From: Gammaproteobacteria bacterium
Lineage (GTDB): Bacteria > Pseudomonadota > Gammaproteobacteria > HK1
NCBI GenBank assembly: GCA_022822245.1
Contig: JAJECB010000518.1
Span: 1 to 5,975 of the forward strand
Direction of reading: 5' to 3'
Length of the DNA: 5,975 bases
In this document: one piece after another, positions 1 to 4,504 of the stretch
How the letters are laid out: each line of letters opens with the position of its first letter
How positions within the stretch are numbered: the stretch's first letter is position 1
The notes under the pieces: model-generated
What the model was told of the DNA's origin: nothing
Seen by the model: only the letters and a program-made list of their open reading frames with translations
Databases searched by the model: none
Program-made: the position numbers and the translations under genes

Positions 1-453
1 TCGTCGGATGACATCGCAGAGCTCAGGCGAGGCGGCGGCTGGGGTCTCGCCAAGGCGGCGGAGCTCAACGGCATGCCCGGTCCCGCCCACCTTCTGGAGC
101 TCAAGGACGCGCTCGCGCTCACGCCTTGGCAGGTGGAGGCCATCACCGTGAGCCACGAACGCATGCGCGAGGCGGCCATCGCCGAGGGTGAGCGCTTCAT
201 CGAAGCGGAGCGAGCCCTCGAGGACGCGTTTCGCAGCCATTCGGTCACCGAAGCGAGCCTCGAGAGGATGCTGGCCGACATCGAGCGGAGTCGAGCGCGC
301 CTTCGCTTCATTCACCTCAAGGCGCATCTCGGCACTCCGGACCTCCTCACCGAGGCGCAGATTGCGCGATACGCCGCCCTGCGCGGCTACCATGCCCATC
401 GAGGCGGTGCCGCGCACGCGGGACACGGCGGGCATCGCCCGAAGGGGCATTGA
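1..453 (+). CDS. Spy/CpxP-like periplasmic protein, 3' part only, with His-rich tail
   Basis: The reading frame is open from base 1, so the start codon and any signal peptide lie outside the window; 150 residues plus a TGA stop are visible. The first Met in frame is at base 73, but the residues before it (ending GWGLAKAAELNG) continue into PGPAHLLELKDALALTPWQ. This is the usual order in small exported Spy/CpxP-like or heavy-metal-sensor proteins, so base 73 is not the start. The LTPWQ segment matches the LTxxQ-type motif, and long charged helices follow. These proteins act in the periplasm as chaperones or metal-stress sensors. The C-terminus is rich in His and Gly (HAHRGGAAHAGHGGHRPKGH), which suggests metal binding; that is inference. 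The next gene starts 71 bases downstream on the same strand. The family assignment rests on motif memory and is moderately sure. Confidence 0.68.
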   Translation, partial: SSDDIAELRRGGGWGLAKAAELNGMPGPAHLLELKDALALTPWQVEAITVSHERMREAAIAEGERFIEAERALEDAFRSHSVTEASLERMLADIERSRARLRFIHLKAHLGTPDLLTEAQIARYAALRGYHAHRGGAAHAGHGGHRPKGH

Positions 454-524
454 AGCGAGAGTCGTTCCCGATCGGACCGGCGCAGCGTCGAGCCGGCCGT
501 CTTGACGTTCTGGATGACAAGGAA

Positions 525-848
525 ATGAAGGTCGAACGTGGCAGCGGAAACGTGTTCGGAGATCTCGGGCGCGCCGAGCCCGACACTCACCTGCTGAAGG
601 CGGAGCTCGTCGCCCGCATCGACGAGATCATTCGCGAGCGCGGGCTCAGGCAGATAGATGCGGCGAATCTGCTCGGGCTGTCTCAGCCGGACGTCTCGCG
701 CCTGCTCCGGGGTAACTTTCGCGACTACTCGATTGAACGACTGCTGCGACTTCTGACGGCCTTGGGTCGAGATGTCCAAATCGTCATCAGGAGGGCGCGT
801 TCTCGGCGGGAAGGCAGACTCAGCGTCGTCGCGTCCAAGATTCGATAG
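525..848 (+). CDS. Xre-family HTH_37 protein, HigA2-type antitoxin without adjacent toxin
   Basis: A 107-residue protein. ATG at 525 is preferred because it gives the family-typical N-terminus (SGNVFGDLG near residues 7-15). The frame continues upstream to a TTG at 450, but that stretch (about 25 residues) looks non-coding. The SD is poor: AAGGA sits almost against the ATG. A helix-turn-helix spans about residues 41-63 (RQIDAANLLGLSQPDVSRLL), followed by the ERLLRLLTALGRDVQIVI segment common to HTH_37 (PF13744) antitoxins. Such proteins bind a RelE/HigB-like mRNA-cleaving toxin and repress their own promoter. In that family the toxin gene normally lies directly upstream, yet here the Spy-like gene ends 71 bases before, and no RelE/HigB-like residues are seen in any frame between. 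It is therefore an orphan antitoxin or stand-alone regulator. The HTH family call is strong; function without a toxin is inferred. Confidence 0.85.
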   Translation: MKVERGSGNVFGDLGRAEPDTHLLKAELVARIDEIIRERGLRQIDAANLLGLSQPDVSRLLRGNFRDYSIERLLRLLTALGRDVQIVIRRARSRREGRLSVVASKIR

Positions 849-1045
849 CGAATCCCGGTCCGAAGCGGGAGCTCCGTGGATTCGTAGACGATTTCCGCCC
901 GCCCGTGCTGCGTGGGGTCGACTTCGACCTCCTCGACCCGAATGACGGGAAGAGCAGGATACCGATCTTCGGGATCTCGGGGCTCCGCGAGCACGAGGAC
1001 ACGCGTTCCCGCGACGAGAAACGGTCCGGATAGAGGGCCACGCAT
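725..1045 (-). CDS. Doubtful minus-strand open frame, possible remnant of an unknown gene
   Basis: From an ATG at 1045 the minus strand reads 106 residues. The first ~70 look protein-like, with alternating hydrophobic strands such as FLVAGTRVLVLAEPRDPEDR and RAEIVYESTELPLRTGIRYR. Third-position G/C is about 70% there, lower than expected for a highly expressed gene in this genome. The last ~40 codons are antisense to the HTH_37 gene and look like shadow sequence, so any real coding part would be about 850-1045. No clear SD precedes the ATG. I do not recognise a family. It may be a decayed fragment or chance. Confidence 0.2.
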   Translation of the reverse strand: MRGPLSGPFLVAGTRVLVLAEPRDPEDRYPALPVIRVEEVEVDPTQHGRAEIVYESTELPLRTGIRYRILDATTLSLPSRRERALLMTIWTSRPKAVRSRSSRSIE

Positions 1046-1358
1046 GCCATCGTCCCGACGGGCATTCGAATTGGCCGTGCGACGGGAAGGGTGGTGCAGG
1101 CCCATGTACGATCCAGACGGATGGCGGGGTGGGTACCATGGCGCTTCGAGATGCTCAGTCTCGGAGGAAGAGTCGACAGAATCCTCATGGCCGGGAACCG
1201 CCCTCACGAGTTACGGTCCCACCCGCCGGCCGTGGAGACATCGTGCTCGAGGCGAAGTCCGGAGTTCGCGCAGGCGTGGGCCACACCGACGATCGGCGTC
1301 AGCCGCCTCACGTTTCGACGCCTCCGCAAGCCGGCGGACTGAGAGGAAGGGACGAACG
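849..1358. other. 510-base gap without a convincing gene
   Basis: No plus-strand gene is supported between the HTH_37 stop and the GTG of the peptidase gene. The peptidase frame stays open back to 912, but the extra 149 codons are Ser/Arg/Thr-rich and resemble shadow translation. The left part overlaps the doubtful minus-strand frame at 725-1045. No hairpin terminator, tandem repeat or clear -35/-10 pair was found, although the promoter of the peptidase operon should lie in the right half. The gap may hold decayed sequence. Confidence 0.6.
1341..1350 (+). promoter_or_regulatory. Shine-Dalgarno site fixing the GTG start of the peptidase gene
   Basis: GAGAGGAAGG lies 8 bases before GTG at 1359. 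It supports this start over longer in-frame alternatives, and the protein then begins exactly where family-like sequence begins (SRANNINPAMLVWARE). Confidence 0.7.
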
Positions 1359-2582
1359 GTGAGTCGTGCGAACAACATCAACCCGGCCATGCTGGTGTGG
1401 GCGCGCGAAGGAGCCGGCCTCGAGGTTGAAGAGGCGGCGGACCGCCTCGGCTTCATCAAGCCGACCGAGAAGGCAAGCGCCGCCCAGCGACTGATGGCAC
1501 TAGAGAACGGAGAGAGCGCGCCAACCCGTGCTCAGCTCCTGGAACTTGCCCGCGTGTACCGGTGTCCGCTGCTGTCCTTCTACCTGAAGCATCCGCCCAG
1601 GAGAGGCGATCGGGGAGAGGACTTTCGCCAGAGCGCAGGCGCGGTCTCACGACGCGAAAGTTCGCTTCTGGACGCGCTCCTCCGCGACATCCGCGCGCGA
1701 CAGGAGATGATCAGGAGCCTGCTCGAGGACGTGGAAGAGTCCCCCGAGCTTGCGTTCGTTGGTTCCGCGTCCATCGATGACGGGGCGCGAACCGTGGCCG
1801 CGTCCATTGCATCCACGCTCGGATTCGATCATCGAAGGCGCACGGAGAGGCGCGGCGATGCAGACGCCCTCTTCGTGGCCCTGCGTGAGTGCGCGGAGTC
1901 CGCTGGCGTGTTCGTACTTCTCGTCGGCGACCTCGGCTCGTACCACACCGCTCTCGGTGTCGAGGTGTTCCGCGGTTTCGCGATCTCGGATCGCGTAGCG
2001 CCTTTCGTGGTGATCAACGATCAAGATGCTCGATCCGCCCGATCCTTCACCCTCATTCATGAGCTGGTGCACATCTGGCTCGACAGATCCGGCGTGAGCG
2101 GGGCGCCGTCTCCGGATCGGCCGCGGACACCCGAAGACCGGGTCGAGCAGTTCTGCAATGACGTCGCCGGCGAGTTTCTGCTACCCGCCGAGGGACTTGA
2201 CGCCGAGCCAGCCGAACTCGATGTCGGGGACAAGCAGGCTGCCGCGGAAGCCATCCGCCTTCTCGCCAGGGCATGGTCCGTGAGTGAACCGATGGTGGCG
2301 TACCGCCTGAAACGTACCGGCCGGATCGCGACCGAGGTCTACCGGGGTCTGATGTCTGAATACGCCGCGAGGTGGCAGCAGCAGCGAAAGCGCGAGAGAG
2401 AACGGAACCGCGAGCGCGACGGCGCACCGAGCGCCTACGTCGTCAGGCGCAGCCGGCTCGGTCGTGCGCTCGTTGATGTCGTGCGGCGCACGCTGCGAGA
2501 CAACGCGCTTACGCACACCAAGGCAGCCAAGCTCCTCGGTGTCAAACCAGGCGCCGTGGAACCTCTGCTTCGAGGCTCCTGA
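1359..2582 (+). CDS. Xre HTH / ImmA-IrrE (COG2856) zinc metallopeptidase with C-terminal HTH
   Basis: A 407-residue protein. Residues ~10-75 form an Xre-type HTH (LVWAREGAG to the LLELARVYRCPLLSFYL region). Residues ~170-300 are the ImmA/IrrE peptidase: HELVH at 234-238 is the zinc HExxH motif, and ExxCNDVAGEF at 263-273 supplies the downstream acidic residues typical of this family. A very basic charged linker follows (QQQRKRERERNRERDG). The last ~43 residues (from S365) read as another HTH-like unit, including LTHTKAAKLLGVKPGAVEPL. ImmA-type peptidases cleave a repressor or partner in response to stress, and COG2856 proteins with HTH domains are also known as TA antitoxins. The DUF4411 PIN-like gene starts 43 bases downstream on the same strand, so the two are probably one operon, and this protein likely controls that nuclease. 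The catalytic motif looks intact. A related C-terminal fragment recurs at 5834-5917. Confidence 0.93.
   Translation: MSRANNINPAMLVWAREGAGLEVEEAADRLGFIKPTEKASAAQRLMALENGESAPTRAQLLELARVYRCPLLSFYLKHPPRRGDRGEDFRQSAGAVSRRESSLLDALLRDIRARQEMIRSLLEDVEESPELAFVGSASIDDGARTVAASIASTLGFDHRRRTERRGDADALFVALRECAESAGVFVLLVGDLGSYHTALGVEVFRGFAISDRVAPFVVINDQDARSARSFTLIHELVHIWLDRSGVSGAPSPDRPRTPEDRVEQFCNDVAGEFLLPAEGLDAEPAELDVGDKQAAAEAIRLLARAWSVSEPMVAYRLKRTGRIATEVYRGLMSEYAARWQQQRKRERERNRERDGAPSAYVVRRSRLGRALVDVVRRTLRDNALTHTKAAKLLGVKPGAVEPLLRGS
2452..2535 (+). repeat. Copy 1 of an 84-base dispersed direct repeat, inside the peptidase gene
   Basis: This stretch encodes the start of the C-terminal HTH of the ImmA/IrrE protein. 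It matches 5834-5917 in the same orientation at 80 of 84 positions without gaps. Confidence 0.95.
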
Positions 2583-2625
2583 CCCGGATGGGACTCATGC
2601 TTCGAGGCGCAGGGTAGCGGCTCGC

Positions 2626-3111
2626 GTGCTCTTCCTGATCGACGCCAATGTCCTCATTCGTGCTCACGAGGACTACTACCCGATTGATCGGGTTCCGCAG
2701 TTCTGGCAGTGGCTGGAGCAGGAGGCGCGCGCCAACCGGATCAAGATGCCGCTGGAGATTTTCAACGAGATAGCAAGCTCGAAGGGACCACTGAGAGACT
2801 GGATATGCGGACTGGAAGTCAGGGAGGCGCTGGTCCTCGACGAGGAAGCGGATCAGGACCTGTTGGATGCGGTCTTGACGGAAGGATACGGAGCTGACCT
2901 GACCGAAGTCGATCTCGAGAAGATCGGCAGCGATGCATTTCTGGTTGCCTACGCGCTGGCGGAACGGGACCGCGTGGTGGTGACCAAGGAGACTTCAAGA
3001 CCGAGGAAGACTCGGGGCAACCGGAAGATTCCCGACGTCTGCAAGACGTTGGATGTCGAGTGCATTCACGACTTCGAGCTGTATCGGAGACTCGATTTCT
3101 CCACGGCTTGA
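2626..3111 (+). CDS. DUF4411 PIN-like domain protein, probable ribonuclease toxin partner
   Basis: A 161-residue protein from GTG at 2626. The same frame is open back to 2464, but that part overlaps the peptidase gene in another frame, and the family normally starts just before LIDANVLI, so GTG 2626 is chosen. The SD is weak (AGGG 11 bases upstream), suggesting low or coupled translation. PIN-like acidic residues are visible: D6 (LIDANVLI), E44/E48 (LEIFNEIA), D103 (IGSDAFLVAYAL) and E122 after VVVTKE. The C-terminal part (KIPDVC, IHDFEL) fits DUF4411. PIN-fold proteins are metal-dependent RNases and often toxins. DUF4411 genes commonly follow an Xre/ImmA-IrrE gene, as here with 43 bases between them. 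Length is normal and the frame intact. Family identity is strong; the toxin role is inferred from context. Confidence 0.9.
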   Translation: MLFLIDANVLIRAHEDYYPIDRVPQFWQWLEQEARANRIKMPLEIFNEIASSKGPLRDWICGLEVREALVLDEEADQDLLDAVLTEGYGADLTEVDLEKIGSDAFLVAYALAERDRVVVTKETSRPRKTRGNRKIPDVCKTLDVECIHDFELYRRLDFSTA

Positions 3112-3199
3112 CTTGACGTGGGTGAAACCCTGGGGCTTTCCGACGACGCGTCCAGCATCATCGCTCTCTGGACTTGCAGTACTTGCGGTCCGGAAGAGC

Positions 3200-3361
3200 C
3201 TATCGCTCCACTACGTCAGATCCGGATGTGCCCGGCGAGCAGATTTTCAACCGGTGGAAGGAGGCCACGCGGGGGCCTCGGTAGTTGGGGTCGTAACGGT
3301 ACCCGGCCTGCCGGGTGAGCGCCCGAAGATAACCGCCGTCAACGAACACGGCGGCTTTCAT
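3200..3361 (-). pseudogene. NYN-domain (LabA/DUF88-type) ribonuclease, 5' remnant
   Basis: From ATG at 3361 the minus strand reads MKAAVFVDGGYLRALTRQAG and continues to DPNY at residue 27 (base 3281). This is a textbook N-terminus of NYN/LabA-like proteins, whose first catalytic Asp is D8 in FVDGGYL. A good SD (GGAGG, 3372-3368) lies 6 bases before the ATG. After residue 27 the sequence no longer resembles the family, and the frame stops at 3200 after 53 codons; intact NYN proteins are several times longer. The other two minus-strand frames show no continuation, so this is truncation or replacement rather than a simple frameshift. NYN domains belong to the PIN-like nuclease fold and act on RNA. 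The identity of the first 27 residues is fairly sure; the remnant is almost certainly inactive. Confidence 0.7.
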
Positions 3362-3387
3362 GCCGGACCTCCATGTCGGAGCTCGTA

Positions 3388-3425
3388 GAAGGAAAGACGC
3401 CCCTCGTGGCGGACCACGAGGGGCG
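3388..3425 (-). terminator. Probable rho-independent terminator, minus strand
   Basis: CGCCCCTCGTGG at 3398-3409 pairs perfectly with CCACGAGGGGCG at 3414-3425 around a 4-base loop (CGGA). On the minus strand the stem is followed by the pyrimidine-rich TCTTTCCTTC (3397-3388), as in an intrinsic terminator. It sits 36 bases upstream of the NYN start, so it would end a minus-strand transcript arriving from the right or attenuate the NYN transcript. On the plus strand no T-run follows. Confidence 0.55.
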
Positions 3426-3429
3426 CCGG

Positions 3430-3455
3430 GATACATGCCCGCCTACGGGCGTATC
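3430..3455. repeat. Second hairpin adjacent to the terminator-like stem
   Basis: GATAC (3430-3434) pairs with GTATC (3451-3455), and GCCCG (3437-3441) pairs with CGGGC (3446-3450). This gives a 10-bp stem with a two-base bulge (AT) and a CCTA loop. It starts 5 bases after the previous hairpin. Confidence 0.5.
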
Positions 3456-3459
3456 GGAC

Positions 3460-3468
3460 AGGAGGAGG
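3460..3468 (+). promoter_or_regulatory. Very strong Shine-Dalgarno site before overlapping ATG-TGA and GTG starts
   Basis: AGGAGGAGG is followed 5 bases later by ATG at 3474, which is stopped at once by TGA at 3477. An overlapping GTG at 3476 opens a 56-codon frame. The SD is among the best in the window, yet no recognisable gene follows. Confidence 0.4.
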
Positions 3469-3475
3469 ACCCTAT

Positions 3476-3646
3476 GTGAAGGCGGTGGCCTCCGTCAATA
3501 CGGGCGTTGGTGGGATACGGACCGGAGACTGGTGCCGCCTTCGCGGGGCCTTGAACGTCCCGTCGGCGCCGACGTGGTACGAGAGCATCTCGCGCTGGTC
3601 CATCGGCGTCGCCCTCAATTCTCCTCCGCAGTCCCGCCCGGGTTGA
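3476..3646 (+). CDS. Possible small protein of unknown function
   Basis: GTG at 3476, 7 bases after AGGAGGAGG, opens a 56-residue frame ending in TGA at 3644. The sequence (for example RTGDWCRLRGALNVPSAPTW) has four Trp/Tyr residues in its middle and no membrane segment or known motif. The opposite strand is also open here, so the frame could be chance. The strong SD and the hairpin-rich leader are the only support. I do not recognise it. Confidence 0.2.
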   Translation: MKAVASVNTGVGGIRTGDWCRLRGALNVPSAPTWYESISRWSIGVALNSPPQSRPG

Positions 3647-3761
3647 TCGGAGAGTCGAGGACACGTTCCGCCATGCTTGGTTTCGAGTGTGGCCGAGGCG
3701 CGGAAGGAAGAGACGACAATCCGTCCTGACCACGACCGGCGGACACCAGTACCGGCGACGC

Positions 3762-3769
3762 GGGAGGAG
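3762..3769 (+). promoter_or_regulatory. Shine-Dalgarno site of the DUF433 gene
   Basis: GGGAGGAG lies 8 bases before ATG at 3778 and confirms that start. Confidence 0.7.
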
Positions 3770-3777
3770 ATGACACC

Positions 3778-4005
3778 ATGACCGATTGGAATACGTGCCC
3801 CGTGGTTGAACGCCGGCCCGGCAAGCTCAGCGGAGCCTGGACGTTCGCGGGAACGCGGGTGCCGGTCTCGGCGCTCTTCGGGAACCTTGGAAGCGGGGCC
3901 ACGGTGGAGCAGTTTCTGGACTGGTTCCCGGAAGTCGAGGAATGGAAAGTCAGAGCCGTTCTCGAACACGAAGCCGAGGCCCTCAAGGCTCCCGCGCAAC
4001 CGTGA
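3778..4005 (+). CDS. DUF433 (VapB45-type, COG2442) antitoxin
   Basis: A 75-residue protein, the normal length for the family, starting at an ATG with a strong SD. The DUF433 signature is clear: WTFAGTRVPVSALFGNL (residues 21-37), then a short HTH-like stretch, ATVEQFLDWFPEVEEWKVRA (41-60), and a final helix VLEHEAEAL. DUF433 proteins are DNA-binding antitoxins paired with a DUF5615/VapC45-like PIN toxin encoded immediately downstream, usually overlapping. Here the stop TGA (4003-4005) does overlap a GTG (4002) that opens with the toxin-like VKVLLNRLRR, but that frame ends after 26 codons. The antitoxin therefore appears intact while its toxin is destroyed. It may persist as a regulator or as a decoy against related toxins; that is inference. 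Confidence 0.88.
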   Translation: MTDWNTCPVVERRPGKLSGAWTFAGTRVPVSALFGNLGSGATVEQFLDWFPEVEEWKVRAVLEHEAEALKAPAQP

Positions 4006-4207
4006 AGGTTCTCTTGAACCGTCTGCGGCGACCATGGAGACCGGCTGGCCGACCGGTCATCGCGACCCGGGGCGTCCAATAGCCGATATCCAGCACGGAA
4101 GCGCCGGGAATGCTCTCGAGCAGCGACACCAACCGGTCGGTAATTTGGGGACCGGCACGCCGGGTGCGGCCGCAGGTGTCGTCGATACGGTCGTACTTGA
4201 CAGCCAT
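3983..4207 (-). pseudogene. SAM-dependent methyltransferase, 5' remnant
   Basis: ATG at 4207 on the minus strand begins MAVKYDRIDDTCGRTRRAG and runs to SVLDIG at residues 38-42, the start of motif I of class I (UbiE-like) SAM methyltransferases. The expected CGTG-type glycine loop is missing: the frame reads VLDIGYWTPR, and the rest (to 3983) is merely antisense of the toxin remnant and the end of DUF433. A GGGGAG SD-like stretch lies just upstream of the ATG. An intact enzyme would be about 200-270 residues; only ~42 are recognisable (4082-4207), without a full SAM-binding site, so it should be inactive. Identification of the N-terminal part is fairly sure. Confidence 0.68.
4002..4082 (+). 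pseudogene. DUF5615-type PIN toxin, degraded 5' remnant
   Basis: GTG at 4002 overlaps the DUF433 stop by two bases, the usual arrangement for this TA pair. It begins VKVLLNRLRR, close to the MKVLLDE..NRRLRR-like start of DUF5615 toxins but lacking the catalytic Asp-Glu that normally follows KVLL. After about 10 codons the likeness ends, and TAG at 4080 stops it at 26 codons; the intact family is about 110-120 residues. The stop coincides with the point where methyltransferase-like sequence of the opposite strand begins, so a deletion joint near 4080 is likely. Identity rests on position and a short match, so it is moderate. Confidence 0.5.
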
Positions 4208-4504
4208 GCCCCGATTCTCCCCGAAGTCGTCCTCGGGTCCCGACGGCTGAACAGGGAAGGACCGTTCCACCGGGCACGAACCGTCACGCCGGATGCTCGA
4301 ATCCTTTTCCGGGAGGCTCAACGTGCAAGCCACATCACCCCGCTTCTGGCCATCCGGCGCTCCGTCGCATGCGAACCGGGAGCGAGTTCGAGTTCGAGCT
4401 CCGCTGAACCACGCCGGAATTGCCCGGGACTGCGCTTGCGCGTGGCATGCTCGCGTGCCGTATCCTGACCGCGACCTTTGCGCTGCACGAGGAAACCTCC
4501 TCAG
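4208..4504. other. Divergent intergenic region
   Basis: This stretch separates the minus-strand methyltransferase remnant from the plus-strand amidohydrolase and must hold the amidohydrolase promoter. The best candidate is TTGCGC (4436-4441) and TATCCT (4461-4466), but the 19-base spacing makes it weak. A short tandem array (GAGTTC, GAGTTC, GAGCTC) lies at 4384-4401. No operator or riboswitch was recognised. Confidence 0.4.
4489..4495 (+). promoter_or_regulatory. Shine-Dalgarno site selecting ATG 4505 for the amidohydrolase
   Basis: GAGGAAA ends 9 bases before ATG at 4505. An in-frame upstream start at 4478 would place this site inside the coding region, so 4505 is preferred. Confidence 0.65.

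Larger units (their letters stand above)
3112..3777. other. 666-base region of gene remnants and hairpins
   Basis: No intact gene of known family lies here. It contains a truncated NYN-domain start (minus strand), two adjacent hairpins, an unusually strong SD before a 56-codon frame, and the leader of the DUF433 gene. A plus-strand frame at 3118-3318 from GTG contains two Cys-rich spots (TCSTCG and RMCPASRF) but has no SD and overlaps the NYN remnant; I do not call it a gene. The rest shows nothing recognisable. Confidence 0.6.

Noticed and set aside
502..530. TTGACG as a -35 box before the HTH_37 gene
   Set aside because: The matching -10 position would be ATGAAG, the start codon itself, which is not a plausible -10.
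387..1139. 250-codon minus-strand frame
   Set aside because: Antisense shadow over the Spy-like and HTH genes with no family-like motif.
912..1358. 149-codon N-terminal extension of the peptidase gene
   Set aside because: Ser/Thr/Arg-rich shadow-type composition; family-like sequence and a good SD begin at 1359.
3301..3316. ACCCGG-CCTG-CCGGGT hairpin
   Set aside because: It lies inside the NYN coding remnant, is only 6 bp, and has no U-run; expected by chance in GC-rich DNA.
3118..3318. 66-codon plus-strand frame with Cys-rich spots
   Set aside because: No SD, overlaps the NYN remnant, and no recognisable zinc-binding pattern.
4443..4458. TGGCATG...TGC resembling a sigma-54 promoter before the amidohydrolase
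   Set aside because: The GG to GC spacing is 11 instead of the strict 10, and the -12 element is poor.
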